64,000 bases of DNA from Streptomyces sp. CC0208 (GCF_003443735.1 NZ_CP031969.1:248001-312000); one strand, 5' to 3'. Counted from the stretch's first letter, positions 51,971 to 60,775 are shown. Notes: generated by a model from the sequence alone, not told the origin. Translations and numbers: made by a program.

Positions 51971-53450
51971 ATGGGTCTCCTTCGAGCGCGGCGGGCGCGG
52001 TGGGTGCAGTGGGCTCCCGAAGGCTTCGCCGTACGACCTTGCCGTTCGCGTTGCGCGGCAGGTCGTCCACGAACCACCAGCGGACGGGGACCTTGAACCC
52101 GGACAGCCGGGCGCGGGTGTGGCTTGCGAGTGCCGCGGGCTGCGGTGGGGCGTCGGGATCGGCGGGGACGACGAAGGCGACGACGGTCTGGCCGAGCCGC
52201 TCGTCCGGCACGCCGGTGACCGCGACGTCCGCCACCCCGGGGTGCGCGGACAGGACCGTCTCCACCTCCAGCGGGTGGACGTTCTCGCCACCACGGATGA
52301 TCATGTCGGTGCGTCGGCCGAGCAGGTAGAGATACCCGTCCTCCGCCACACGGCCCAGGTCGCCGCTGTGCAGCCAGCCCTCGGCATCGATCCTGAAGAG
52401 GTGGTCGGCGCGGGCGTGGATCTCTCCGATGCCGTCCGGGCCGGGGTCGTGGACCCTGATCTCGACACCGGGTGCGGGCCGCCCCACCGACCGCAGCAGC
52501 TCGGTGCGTCCGGCCACCGCCTCTCGGTGGTCCTCCGGGGTGAGCACGCTGATCGGCGAGCCCTCGGTCTGTCCGAACATGTTGAGCATCCGGACGCCGG
52601 GCATCGCCTCGTACGTCCGGCGCAGGGTGCCGGGGCGGACAGGTGCGCCGCCGTACTGGAGGGTCCGCAGTGTCTCGTGGCGAGCCTGTCCGGCCGCCAG
52701 CAGGGTCTCCAGCATCGCGGGGACCATGCTGGTGTGCGTGGTGCCGAGGTCCCGCAGCAGGGCCCAGCCCTCGACGGTGAAGCGGGGCAGGCCGGTGACC
52801 AGGGCGCCGGCGGCGAGGGCTACGGCGATGTTGCCGAGGCCCGCGATGTGGTGGAAGGGCGCGCTGCCGCCGTAGAAGCTGTCGGGGTCGAGATCGCACA
52901 GCCGCCCGTTGACCCGTGCCCGGGCGGCCAGACGCCGTTGGCTCATGGGGACGGGTTTGGGCAGGCCCGTCGTTCCGGACGTGTGCAGGACGGCGGCGAG
53001 GTCGTCGGGTTCGGCAGTCAACCGCCGTCCGCTGGGGGCCAGTTCGGGCACGATGGCGATCCGGCGGCCGGTCAGTTCGGCGACCTGCCTGCCGAGGTCG
53101 GCGAACTCGGGCTGCGCCAGCAGGACTTGGGTCCGTGTCTCCTTGACCACGGCGGCGATCTCGTACGCCGTCATGCGGACGCCGAGCGGGGCGAGCGGGT
53201 GGCCGGAGCCGGCACCTCCGATCACCAGCGCGAGGGCGTCGGCGGAGGTGGCGACCAGTGCGGGCACGGGTTCGCCGGGCCGCAGGCCGAGGGTGTCCAG
53301 CCAGTCGGCCGCACCGGCCGCACGGTCGAGGAGTTCACATCCGGTCCAGGTCAGGTCGCCGAACCGGACGGCGGGACGGGCGTGGTCGTAGGCGCGGCTC
53401 ACCATGGCGGTCCAGGTGGCCGCCTGCATCCCTTCCTGTGCGGCGGCCAT
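51960..53450 (-). CDS. Acyl-CoA synthetase (class I adenylate-forming)
   Basis: 496 residues. The AMP-binding P-loop is VLHTSGTTGLPKP (154-166), with LNMFGQTEGSP (A5), GWLHSGDLGRVAEDGYLYLLGR (A7/A8), MIIRGGENVHPLEVE, and the C-terminal NANGKVVRRSL with the acyl-adenylation Lys. It converts a free carboxylic acid to its CoA ester and is the obvious entry enzyme of the pathway. The start follows the MaoC stop by 4 bases. Confidence 0.93.
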   Translation of the reverse strand: MAAAQEGMQAATWTAMVSRAYDHARPAVRFGDLTWTGCELLDRAAGAADWLDTLGLRPGEPVPALVATSADALALVIGGAGSGHPLAPLGVRMTAYEIAAVVKETRTQVLLAQPEFADLGRQVAELTGRRIAIVPELAPSGRRLTAEPDDLAAVLHTSGTTGLPKPVPMSQRRLAARARVNGRLCDLDPDSFYGGSAPFHHIAGLGNIAVALAAGALVTGLPRFTVEGWALLRDLGTTHTSMVPAMLETLLAAGQARHETLRTLQYGGAPVRPGTLRRTYEAMPGVRMLNMFGQTEGSPISVLTPEDHREAVAGRTELLRSVGRPAPGVEIRVHDPGPDGIGEIHARADHLFRIDAEGWLHSGDLGRVAEDGYLYLLGRRTDMIIRGGENVHPLEVETVLSAHPGVADVAVTGVPDERLGQTVVAFVVPADPDAPPQPAALASHTRARLSGFKVPVRWWFVDDLPRNANGKVVRRSLREPTAPTAPAALEGDPCDA

Positions 53451-53454
53451 CGGC

Positions 53455-53877
53455 TCAGGGGTCCAGACGGGCCGCCGCGGTGCCGGTGACCACCTCGGCG
53501 CCGTCCTGGTTGACGGTGCGCAGGGTGAAGTGGGCGACCGGGCCGGTCGGCGTGTCCTCGATCGCCTCGACGGTGGCCGTGGCGGTGAGGGTGTCGCCGG
53601 GCCAGACCTGGGCCTTGAAGCGCACGCCGTAGCGCAGCAGCGCCTCGGTGCCGACCCAGTCGGTCAGGACCCGGCCGGTCATGCCCATCGTCAGCATGCC
53701 GTGGGCGAACACGCCGGGATAGCCCGCGGCCTCGACGGCGAACCGCTCGTCGGTGTGCAGGGGGTTGAAGTCGCCGGACGCGCCCGCGTACTGCACGATC
53801 CGGGTGCGCTTGAGGTCGTCGACGAGGACGCTCTCGCGCATCTCGCCGACCTTGATGTCGTCGGGGCTCAGGCTCAT
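53455..53877 (-). CDS. MaoC-type enoyl-CoA hydratase subunit (catalytic)
   Basis: 140 residues from ATG 53877, ATGA overlap with the upstream gene. The hotdog hydratase motif is complete: YAGASGDFNPLHTDERFA, with D36 and H41, followed by VFAHGMLTMGMTGRVLTDW. Together with the non-catalytic upstream MaoC-like protein it forms the two-subunit hydratase arrangement known from actinobacterial steroid degradation. It hydrates an enoyl-CoA, possibly one too bulky for crotonase enzymes. Confidence 0.92.
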   Translation of the reverse strand: MSLSPDDIKVGEMRESVLVDDLKRTRIVQYAGASGDFNPLHTDERFAVEAAGYPGVFAHGMLTMGMTGRVLTDWVGTEALLRYGVRFKAQVWPGDTLTATATVEAIEDTPTGPVAHFTLRTVNQDGAEVVTGTAAARLDP

Positions 53878-54326
53878 CGGGCGTCCTTCGGGGTCGCCGG
53901 GCCCTCGGGGACGACGGCCACGGTCACGGCACTGACGACCGGTTCGCCGTCGGCGTCCCGGTACTCGGTGATGCGCTCGCTGAAGAGCAGGCGGCCGGTG
54001 CGGCCCTGCTTCTCCCAGCTGCGTCCGGTGCTGTTGTGCGCGTAGAGGGTCTCGCCGGCGCGCACCGGGCGGTGGTACTCGAAGTGCTGCTCGGCGTGGA
54101 GCCCGCCACCGCCCTCGGCCATGACGCCCGCGTCACGCCCTGACCCGAACCACTCCTCGTCCGGCTTGGGACGCAGGTGGTAGTCGGGGTCGTACTGGGC
54201 GCTCGCCATGGTGAAGGTGGGCGGTGCCAGCGCCGACTCGCCCTGGAACGCCGGGTTCTCGTCACCGATGGCGCGGGCGAACATCATGATGTGCCCGGCC
54301 TCGACGGGGAAGGGTTGCCCTGTCAT
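53874..54326 (-). CDS. MaoC-like dehydratase subunit (N-terminal/FAS1 type)
   Basis: 150 residues from ATG 54326, with GAGGAG upstream. The hotdog fold is shown by FARAIGDENPAFQGE, LAPPTFTMA and EQHFEYHRPVRAGETL. The motif keeps Asp and Asn-Pro but lacks the catalytic His seen in the partner encoded downstream. In heteromeric hydratases this subunit shapes the acyl pocket. Coupled translation supports a one-to-one complex. Confidence 0.88.
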   Translation of the reverse strand: MTGQPFPVEAGHIMMFARAIGDENPAFQGESALAPPTFTMASAQYDPDYHLRPKPDEEWFGSGRDAGVMAEGGGGLHAEQHFEYHRPVRAGETLYAHNSTGRSWEKQGRTGRLLFSERITEYRDADGEPVVSAVTVAVVPEGPATPKDAR

Positions 54327-54358
54327 CCGCGTGTGCTCCTCGAAATCAGTACGGCAGA

Positions 54359-55219
54359 TCAGTACGGCAGAAACGCGTCGCGCGTGGCCTCGTCCGGGTC
54401 GAAGTCGGGGGGCAGTCCCTCGAACTTGGGCTCCCGCTTCTCCACGAAGCTCGACACGCCCTCACGGAAGTCGGGCGAGCCCGCGAAGAACTCCATGGCG
54501 GAGTAGGAGCGGGCGAGGGCGTCGGTGAAGGTGCGGTCCAGGTCGCCGTACACCTGATGCCGCAGGACGGCCATGGCCCGCGGTGAGCAGTTGCGGGCGA
54601 TGTCCCGGGCGTAGGCGCGGGCGGCGTCGAGCAGGTCCGCGGGTTCCACGACGCGGCTGACCAGGCCGAGGCTCTTCGCCTCGTCGGCGTCGAAGACGCG
54701 GCCGGACAGCAGGAGGTCGAGCGCGTTCTCGAGGCCGATGACGCGCGGCAGGACGTACGGCAGGTTGTACTCGCCGGCCAGGCCGCGGCGGGTGAACGCG
54801 GTGGTGAAGCGGGCCCCGCGGGCGGCGAAGCGGACGTCGCAGATGAGCGCCTGGACCAGGCCGATGCCCGCGCAGGCGCCGTTGACGGCGGCGATCAGCG
54901 GCTTCGGCATGTTCCGCCTGCTGTACATGGGGACGCGGGCCTGGAGGTTCAGGGACTCCCCCGGCTGCGAGTTCTGCTCAAGCCGCTCCATGTCCATCCC
55001 CGGGCAGAAGGCCCTGCCCGCACCGGTGATGATCACGACTCTGACGGCGGGGTCCTGTGCGGCCTCGTCGAGAAGCGCGAAGAAGCGGCGCTCCATCGGC
55101 AGGCTCCACGCGTTCTTGCGCTCGGGCCGGTTGAGGGTGACGGTGGCGACGCCGTCCTCGTCCACCTCGTACAGGACCAGGTCCAGGTCCTCGGGGGCCA
55201 CCACGGTTTCCTCGGGCAT
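54359..55219 (-). CDS. Enoyl-CoA hydratase/isomerase-family protein
   Basis: 286 residues from ATG 55219, chosen for its spacing from AGGAG. Motifs are LNRPERKNAWSLPM, GAGRAFCPGMDMERL, AAVNGACAGIGLVQAL and GLAGEYNLPYVLPRVIG. It is a close relative of the crotonase at 44451-45290: both read PxPGMDM and lack the first catalytic Glu. Two paralogues in the regulon suggest two successive or stereospecific steps. It lies in the operon of PaaI thioesterase, MaoC pair and CoA ligase. Confidence 0.9.
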   Translation of the reverse strand: MPEETVVAPEDLDLVLYEVDEDGVATVTLNRPERKNAWSLPMERRFFALLDEAAQDPAVRVVIITGAGRAFCPGMDMERLEQNSQPGESLNLQARVPMYSRRNMPKPLIAAVNGACAGIGLVQALICDVRFAARGARFTTAFTRRGLAGEYNLPYVLPRVIGLENALDLLLSGRVFDADEAKSLGLVSRVVEPADLLDAARAYARDIARNCSPRAMAVLRHQVYGDLDRTFTDALARSYSAMEFFAGSPDFREGVSSFVEKREPKFEGLPPDFDPDEATRDAFLPY

Positions 55220-55223
55220 CACG

Positions 55224-55715
55224 TCACTCCTCGTCCAGCGGTTCGATCGGGTCGCCGACGCCGGGCCGCTCCCCGGAGATGGTCACCACCACCTGTCCGC
55301 GGGCGCAGATGCGTCCGTCGGCCCGCACGTCGACGTCGGCGAAGTGCACCCGGCCGCCCCGCCGCACACAGCGCGCGTACGCGACCGCCTCACGGCCGCG
55401 GGCGGGTGCGAGGTACTGCACCGACATCGACACGGTGCTGAGTCGGCTGCCCTTGGTGAAGTCGTGCCCGGCGATCACGGCTCCGGCGCCGGCGGTGTCG
55501 ATGAGCGCGGAGATGACGCCGCCGTGGAAGACGTCCTCGTGGGCCGAGAGGGACTCGGCGTAGGGGAGCACGATCTCGACGCCGTCCGCCTCCCAGCGCG
55601 TCACCCGGATGCGGCAGCGCCGGTTGAAGGCGACCCCGCGCTCCCAGCGGGCCCGGAACCAGGCCCGGCGTTCGCGCTGTTCCTGATCGGTGAGGGTCCT
55701 CGCCGCGACGGTCAT
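55224..55715 (-). CDS. PaaI-family thioesterase
   Basis: 163 residues from ATG 55715. The hotdog signature is HEDVFHGGVISALIDTAGAGAVI, followed by STVSMSVQYLAPARGR. It would release CoA from stalled or toxic acyl-CoA intermediates. It is the first gene of the six-gene operon ending at 50843. The upstream spacer to the CaiB-type gene carries regulon sites on both sides. Confidence 0.88.
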   Translation of the reverse strand: MTVAARTLTDQEQRERRAWFRARWERGVAFNRRCRIRVTRWEADGVEIVLPYAESLSAHEDVFHGGVISALIDTAGAGAVIAGHDFTKGSRLSTVSMSVQYLAPARGREAVAYARCVRRGGRVHFADVDVRADGRICARGQVVVTISGERPGVGDPIEPLDEE

Positions 55716-55754
55716 CAGCCCGCCCTCCGGTCCCGGCCTGACGGCCGATCCATA

Positions 55755-55767
55755 TAGTTACATGAAT
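55755..55767 (+). promoter_or_regulatory. Regulon site g1 (TAGTTACATGAAT)
   Basis: The 13-mer fits TA(G/T)NTANATGAAT, and the flanking 16 bases match site d at 13 positions. It lies 40 bases upstream of the PaaI thioesterase start (55715, minus strand). Confidence 0.55.
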
Positions 55768-55807
55768 TGAATAGATGAGGCAATCATGAGGGCCGCATCC
55801 GACCCCC

Positions 55808-55830
55808 TAGATGTATTATTTATATAACTG
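55808..55830 (-). promoter_or_regulatory. Regulon site g2 (CAGTTATATAAATAATA on minus strand)
   Basis: The minus strand reads CAGTTA-TATAA, the opening of sites e and f with one change in TAGATAA. It lies about 32 bases upstream of the CaiB-type gene start. The ATGAAT half is degenerate. Confidence 0.4.
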
Positions 55831-55861
55831 ATTCGCTGTCCGTGAACAGAGGGAGACCCAG

Positions 55862-57073
55862 ATGCCGTCGACCGCACTGGCCGGGATCCGCGTGCTCGAT
55901 CTGTCCCGCATCCTCGCCGCGCCGCTGGCCACCCAGATGCTCGCCGATCTGGGCGCCGAGGTGATCAAGGTCGAGCGGCCAGGATCGGGGGACGACTCCC
56001 GGACGTACGGCCCTCCCTTCGCCCCCGGACCCGAGGGCGACCGGACCGACACCGCCGCCTTCTACCTCTCCTGCAACCGCAACAAGCGGTCGGTCACCGT
56101 CAACCACGCCTCCACCGAGGGGCAGGAGCTGATCCGCGCCCTCGCCGCGCGGTCCGACGTCGTGGTCGAGAACTTCCGGACGGGCACGCTGGCGAAGTAC
56201 GGTCTCGACCACGAGAGCCTGCGCGCACTCAACCCGCGCCTCGTCTACCTCTCGGTGACCGGCTTCGGTCAGACCGGCCCGTACGCCGACCGCCCTGGCT
56301 ACGACGGCATCTTCCAGGCCATGTCCGGGATGATGAGCGTCTCCGGGCACCCCGAGGAGCCGATGAAGGTCGGCGTCAGCATGATCGACATCCTCACGGG
56401 GCTGTACGCCTCCACGGCCGTCCTCGCGGCCCTGCGCCACCGGGACCGCACCGGCGAGGGCCAGTTCATCGACCTGTCCCTGCTGGACTGCGGCCTGGCC
56501 TCGCTGTCCCACTTTGCGATGAACTACCTGGTCTCCGGCGAGGTTCCGCAGCGGCGCGGCAACGGCGGCTACGGCGGGATCCCCTCGCAGGCCTTCCCCT
56601 GCAAGGACCGGCCGATCTTCCTGGTCGCGGGCAACGACAAGCAGTTCGCCGCGTTCTGCGCCGCGGCCGACCGCACCGACCTCCTCCAGGACGAACGGTT
56701 CGCCACGACCCCCGCCCGGATCGCCCACCGCGAGGAGATCCTGCCGGTGCTGGCGGCGATCCTGCGCACCCGCACCCGGGACGAGTGGCTGACCGTACTC
56801 GACGCCCACGACGTGCCCGCGGGCCCGTACAACGAGATGCCCGAGGTCTTCGCCGACCCGCAGATACAGCACCGGGGCATGCTGATCGAGGTCGAGGACC
56901 CGGCCTCCGGACACCTGTCGATGCTCGCCAACCCGATCCGGTTCACGGCGACGCCGGTCGAGGGGTACGCGCCGCCGCCGGCGCTGGGTGAGCACACGGC
57001 CGAAGTACTCACCGCACTCGCGGGGGTGACGGACAGTCAGCTGGCCGCGCTGCGGGACCGGGGCGTCGTGTAG
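55862..57073 (+). CDS. CaiB/BaiF-family (class III) CoA-transferase
   Basis: 403 residues from ATG 55862. Family features are GIRVLDLSRILAAPLATQML, LADLGAEVIKVERPGSGDD, NRNKRSVTVN, DVVVENFRTGTLAKYGLD, SVTGFGQTGPYADRPGYD, and the catalytic Asp D176 in VGVSMIDILTGLYAS. It moves CoA between acids without ATP, so the pathway has two entry routes (ligase and transferase), or alternatively an epimerase function known in this family. It is divergent from the thioesterase operon and convergent on the SDR at 57079. Confidence 0.93.
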   Translation: MPSTALAGIRVLDLSRILAAPLATQMLADLGAEVIKVERPGSGDDSRTYGPPFAPGPEGDRTDTAAFYLSCNRNKRSVTVNHASTEGQELIRALAARSDVVVENFRTGTLAKYGLDHESLRALNPRLVYLSVTGFGQTGPYADRPGYDGIFQAMSGMMSVSGHPEEPMKVGVSMIDILTGLYASTAVLAALRHRDRTGEGQFIDLSLLDCGLASLSHFAMNYLVSGEVPQRRGNGGYGGIPSQAFPCKDRPIFLVAGNDKQFAAFCAAADRTDLLQDERFATTPARIAHREEILPVLAAILRTRTRDEWLTVLDAHDVPAGPYNEMPEVFADPQIQHRGMLIEVEDPASGHLSMLANPIRFTATPVEGYAPPPALGEHTAEVLTALAGVTDSQLAALRDRGVV

Positions 57074-57078
57074 CGGCG

Positions 57079-57834
57079 TCAGCCGATCAGGGTCCGGCCG
57101 CCCTCCAGCATCAGCGTCGCGCCCGTCAGATAGGCCATGTCGTCGCTGACGAGCGCGGCCACCGCCCGGCCGATGTCGGCCTCCGGGTCTCCGAGCCGGC
57201 CCAACGGGATCTGCCGGGCGAGCTCGTCCGCCTTGTGCGGGTGCGCGGCGAGGTAGTCCTCCGCCGCCGGGCTCAACGCGGCCGGACAGATGACGTTCAC
57301 GCGGATCCCGTAGGCGCCCCACTCCCGCGCGGCGACCCGGCTCAGGCCGCGGATCGCCTCCTTGGCCATCGCGTACGCCGCGAAGGTCGCCTCACCCTGC
57401 ACGGCGGCCGACGAACCGAGGTTCACGATGCTGCCACGGCTCTCCTTGAGATGGGGCAGGGCTGCCCGCATGGCGTGGAAGACGGCCAACGGTCCACTGC
57501 GGTAGGTGAGTTCGACATCCTCGTACGACGTCTCCGACAGCCGGCGCTGCACCGAGGACTGCGCGTTGTTGACGAGCACGTCGAGACCGCCGAACTCCCG
57601 TACCGTCTCGGCCACCATGCGGTCGACGTCCTCGCGCTCCCCCACGTCCCCCACCACGGTGTACGTCCGTCCCCCGCGCTCGGCGATCTCCCCGGCCGTG
57701 TCCTTCAACTTGCTCTCGGTGCGGCCGGTAATCACCACGGCCGCCCCCTCGGCGGCCAGCGCGAGCGCGATACCGCGCCCCACACCCTGCCCGCCGCCGG
57801 TGACCAGCGCCGTCTTCCCTGACAACCGTGCCAT
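57079..57834 (-). CDS. Short-chain dehydrogenase/reductase
   Basis: 251 residues from ATG 57834, TGATG overlap with the SnoaL-like gene. TGGGQGVGRGIALALA (12-27), VNNAQSSVQRRL in place of NNAG, VNLGSSAAVQG with Ser and YAMAKEAIRG with Tyr and Lys are seen. The tail YLTGATLMLEGG is typical. It likely oxidises a hydroxyl on the acyl-CoA. Final gene of the acyl-CoA dehydrogenase pair operon; convergent with the CaiB-type gene 5 bases away. Confidence 0.9.
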   Translation of the reverse strand: MARLSGKTALVTGGGQGVGRGIALALAAEGAAVVITGRTESKLKDTAGEIAERGGRTYTVVGDVGEREDVDRMVAETVREFGGLDVLVNNAQSSVQRRLSETSYEDVELTYRSGPLAVFHAMRAALPHLKESRGSIVNLGSSAAVQGEATFAAYAMAKEAIRGLSRVAAREWGAYGIRVNVICPAALSPAAEDYLAAHPHKADELARQIPLGRLGDPEADIGRAVAALVSDDMAYLTGATLMLEGGRTLIG

Positions 57835-58346
57835 CACGTCTCCTTCCAGAAGGCCGACCAGGAGGGGAAGGCCTCGGGCAGCGCCGGCTCTCCGGCACCC
57901 TCCCAGCCCCTGAATCCCACCGCCTGGGGGCGCTCGGTCACGTCCGCCGCGTACCAGTGCCGCTCGCGGCGCCGGGAGAAGTACCACTCGCCGTGCACGC
58001 GCGCGTAGTCGTCCCGGTAGCAGATCGCCATCACGATCCACCGGTCTCCCACCTCGTGTTCGGCCCGGCAGTACACCGCGCCGGTCGCCGTGTCGCGACC
58101 GGTGAACTCGACGCGATGGCCGCAGATCTGGTGGACCGACCGGTGGAAGCCGCGCAGCTGGGGTTCGATGTGCTGCCGCAGGACAGCCCGGCCGCGGCCG
58201 TGGCGCCCCATGTCCACGTCGGGCCGGAAACAGCCGACCCAGGCGTCCAGGTCGCGGCCGTCCACGGCGAGCGCGTAGCGGATGGGCAGTTGCTGGATGG
58301 CGAGCTGCGACTCGACGCGGTCGAGACGGTCCTCGATCGGCGTCAC
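57834..58346 (-). CDS. SnoaL-like (NTF2-fold) protein
   Basis: 170 residues from GTG 58346, GTGA overlap with the dehydrogenase upstream. The cone-shaped NTF2 fold is indicated by DRVESQLAIQQLPIRYALAV, DGRDLDAWVGCFRPDVDMG and the aromatic strand HGEWYFSRRRERHWYAAD. Related SnoaL_4 proteins act as dehydratases or isomerases with a pocket for bulky ring compounds. The fold assignment is sound but the reaction is not known. Confidence 0.83.
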   Translation of the reverse strand: MTPIEDRLDRVESQLAIQQLPIRYALAVDGRDLDAWVGCFRPDVDMGRHGRGRAVLRQHIEPQLRGFHRSVHQICGHRVEFTGRDTATGAVYCRAEHEVGDRWIVMAICYRDDYARVHGEWYFSRRRERHWYAADVTERPQAVGFRGWEGAGEPALPEAFPSWSAFWKET

Positions 58347-59521
58347 GGGCGCGGCTCCTTCGGCAGGCCCAGGACCTGTTCTCCGATGATGTTGCGCTGG
58401 ATCTCGCTCGACCCGCCGTAGATCGTCTCGGCGAGGGCCAGCAGGAAGGAGCGCTGCCGACGGTCCAGGGCGTAGTCCTCGCCGACGATCTGTCCGGCCG
58501 GGCCCGCCAGCTCCGTGGCCAGCTGACCGAGTTGCTGGTGCCTGGTCGACGCGTACAGCTTCGCGGTGGTGGCCTGTGCTCCCGGCGTGCGACCGGCGGT
58601 CAGTTCGGCGATGGTGCGCAGGTTGGTGGTGCGCATGATGCGTACGGAGATCCAGGCGTCGACGATACGGCGGCGCAGCATCGGGTCGTCGAGCGCGCCC
58701 CGCTCGCGGGCCAGGTCGATCAGTGCCTCGGCCTCCCGCTCGAAGGTGAGCTGCTGGGGCAGGAGTGTGGTGCCGCGTTCGATGCCGAGCGTGGCCATCG
58801 CGGTGCGCCAGCCCTGGCCGACCTCGCCGACGACCATGTCGGCGCTCGTGCGGGCGTCGGACAGGAAGACCTCGGCGAACTCGTCCTGCCCTGCGAGGTT
58901 GCGGATGGGGCGGATCTCCACGCCGGGCTGGTCGGTGGGCACCAGCAGCAGGCTCAGGCCCTTGTGCCGCACGGACTGCGGGTCGGTGCGGGTGAGGACG
59001 TAGAGCCAGTCGGCGTGCACGCCGAACGAGGTCCACACCTTCTGTCCGCTGACCACCCACTCGTCGCCGTCCCGTTCCGCCCGGGTGCGCACGGACGCCA
59101 GGTCGGAGCCGGCGCCGGGCTCGCTGAAGCCCTGGCCCCACAGTTCCTCGACGGCGAGGATCGGCGGCAGGAAACGCTTCTTCTGCGTCTCGCTGCCCAT
59201 CTTGAGGAGCATCGGGCCGAGCAGGTCGAGGGCGTTGACGGTGGCCCGGTAGGGGGCGTTCACGCGGGCGTACTCGTACTCGAAGACGATCTCCTCAAGC
59301 AGCCCGAGTCCGCGTCCACCGTACTCCCGGGGCCAGCCGACGCCCAGCCAGCCCCCGGCGGACAGTTCACGGTCCCAGGCGAGGCGGACCTCCCAGGCGG
59401 CTCCGTCGGTGGGGCCGCCCACGCCCCTGTGCTCGGCGAACTCCCCCACCAGGTGGTCCGACAGCCAGTCCCGCACCTCGTCGCGGAAGTCACGTACTTC
59501 GGGCCCGAAGTCCAGCTCCAT
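58343..59521 (-). CDS. Acyl-CoA dehydrogenase, likely alpha subunit of a heteromer
   Basis: 392 residues from ATG 59521. WLGVGWPREYGGRG, WGQGFSEPGAGSDLASVRTRA, GQKVWTSFGVHADWLYVLTRT and IYGGSSEIQRNIIGEQVLGLP are the family motifs. It follows a second dehydrogenase gene by 20 bases. Adjacent pairs of about 390 and 370 residues in actinobacteria often form alpha2beta2 enzymes that act on steroid-type side chains, with FAD bound at the interface. Confidence 0.93.
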   Translation of the reverse strand: MELDFGPEVRDFRDEVRDWLSDHLVGEFAEHRGVGGPTDGAAWEVRLAWDRELSAGGWLGVGWPREYGGRGLGLLEEIVFEYEYARVNAPYRATVNALDLLGPMLLKMGSETQKKRFLPPILAVEELWGQGFSEPGAGSDLASVRTRAERDGDEWVVSGQKVWTSFGVHADWLYVLTRTDPQSVRHKGLSLLLVPTDQPGVEIRPIRNLAGQDEFAEVFLSDARTSADMVVGEVGQGWRTAMATLGIERGTTLLPQQLTFEREAEALIDLARERGALDDPMLRRRIVDAWISVRIMRTTNLRTIAELTAGRTPGAQATTAKLYASTRHQQLGQLATELAGPAGQIVGEDYALDRRQRSFLLALAETIYGGSSEIQRNIIGEQVLGLPKEPRP

Positions 59522-59541
59522 GTCAGCTTCTCCCTGAGGTC

Positions 59542-60666
59542 TCAGATGCCGAGCCGGGTGGCGAGCAGTTCCCGGTGGTACGACGGTGTGCCGAGCAGGA
59601 CCTCGGAGCTCTTGGCCCGCTTGAAGTACAGGTGCGCGGGGTGCTCCCAGGTGAAGCCGATGCCGCCGTGGACCTGGATGTTGTCGGCGGCGACCTTGGT
59701 GAACGCCTCCGAGCAGAAGGCCTGGGCGAGGGCGGCGGCGATCGTGATCTCCGTCCCGTCGCCCTCGTCCAGCGCCCACAGTCCGCCGTACGCGGCCGAG
59801 CGGGCGGACTCGATCTCCATGAGCATGTCTGCGCACTTGTGCTTGATTCCCTGGAACGAGCCGATGGGCCGACCGTACTGCTCGCGAATCTTGGCGTACG
59901 CCACGGCGGCGTCCAGGGCGGCCGCGGCTCCCCCGACCTGTTCGGCGGCCAGGAGTACGGCGGCGGTGGCGAGAGTGCGCTCCAGGGCCGGCCAGGCCGT
60001 GCCCTCAGGGCCGAGGAGGCGGGCGGGGGTGTCCGCGAACTCGATCCGGGCCTGTTTGCGGGTCTGGTCGAGGGTGGGGAGCGGCGTGCGGGTCAGACCG
60101 GGTGCGTCTGCGGTCTCGACGGCCAGGAGGCTGATGCCCGAGGGGGTGCGGGCGGCTACCAGGAGCAGGTCGGCGAGGTGTCCGTCGGGGACGTACGCCT
60201 TTACGCCGGTCAGCTGCCAGGCGCCTGTCTCGTCACGGACTGCGGTGAGCCCGATGCCCTGCTCGTCCCAGTGGCCGCTGTCCTCGGTGAGCGCCAGCGT
60301 GGCCACCGTCTCGCCGGACACGATGCCCGGCAGGAAGTCGTGCCGGGCCTGCTCGTCGGAGCAGCGCAACAGGGCCTCGACGGCCAGAGCGACGGTGGCG
60401 AAGTACGGGCCGCCGAGCAGCGCGCGGCCCGCCTCCTCGAAGACGATGCCGAGATCGACGTAGCCGAAACCGGAGCCGCCGTACTCCTCCGGTACGGCGA
60501 GCCCCTGGAGGCCGAGCTCTCCGGCCATCCGCCGCCAGACGACGGGGTCGTGACCCTGAGCGTCGGCGGCCAGGCGGCGCACGGTCGCCTCGTCGGAGTG
60601 TTTGGCGAGGAACGAGCGGACGACCTTGCGCAGTTCGTCCTGTTCCTCGCTGAAGGTGAGATCCAT
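59542..60666 (-). CDS. Acyl-CoA dehydrogenase, likely beta subunit of a heteromer
   Basis: 374 residues from ATG 60666. LQGLAVPEEYGGSGFGYVDL is kept, but the central substrate/FAD segment reads LALTEDSGHWDEQG and lacks the usual SEPxAGSD. The C-terminal QVHGGIGFTWEHPAHLYFKRA is conserved. This division of motifs between two adjacent genes matches FadE26/27-type heterotetramers. First gene of its operon, with regulon site f in the upstream spacer. Confidence 0.9.
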   Translation of the reverse strand: MDLTFSEEQDELRKVVRSFLAKHSDEATVRRLAADAQGHDPVVWRRMAGELGLQGLAVPEEYGGSGFGYVDLGIVFEEAGRALLGGPYFATVALAVEALLRCSDEQARHDFLPGIVSGETVATLALTEDSGHWDEQGIGLTAVRDETGAWQLTGVKAYVPDGHLADLLLVAARTPSGISLLAVETADAPGLTRTPLPTLDQTRKQARIEFADTPARLLGPEGTAWPALERTLATAAVLLAAEQVGGAAAALDAAVAYAKIREQYGRPIGSFQGIKHKCADMLMEIESARSAAYGGLWALDEGDGTEITIAAALAQAFCSEAFTKVAADNIQVHGGIGFTWEHPAHLYFKRAKSSEVLLGTPSYHRELLATRLGI

Positions 60667-60728
60667 GCCGAGCTTCCCGTCCTCGGTGCAACGTCACGTG
60701 CGGCCTGCTTGCCGCCCACCTCTCGATA

Positions 60729-60760
60729 CAGTTAGATAATTATAGTATCCACACTGAATA
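60729..60760 (+). promoter_or_regulatory. Regulon site f (CAGTTAGATAATTATAG-N8-CTGAATA)
   Basis: It shares the 17-bp block and the spaced CTGAATA with site e, 14.4 kb away. It lies between the divergent dehydrogenase-pair operon (start 60666) and the enoyl-CoA hydratase gene (start 60776). Confidence 0.6.
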
Positions 60761-60775
60761 CACCAGGAGCGCGAC

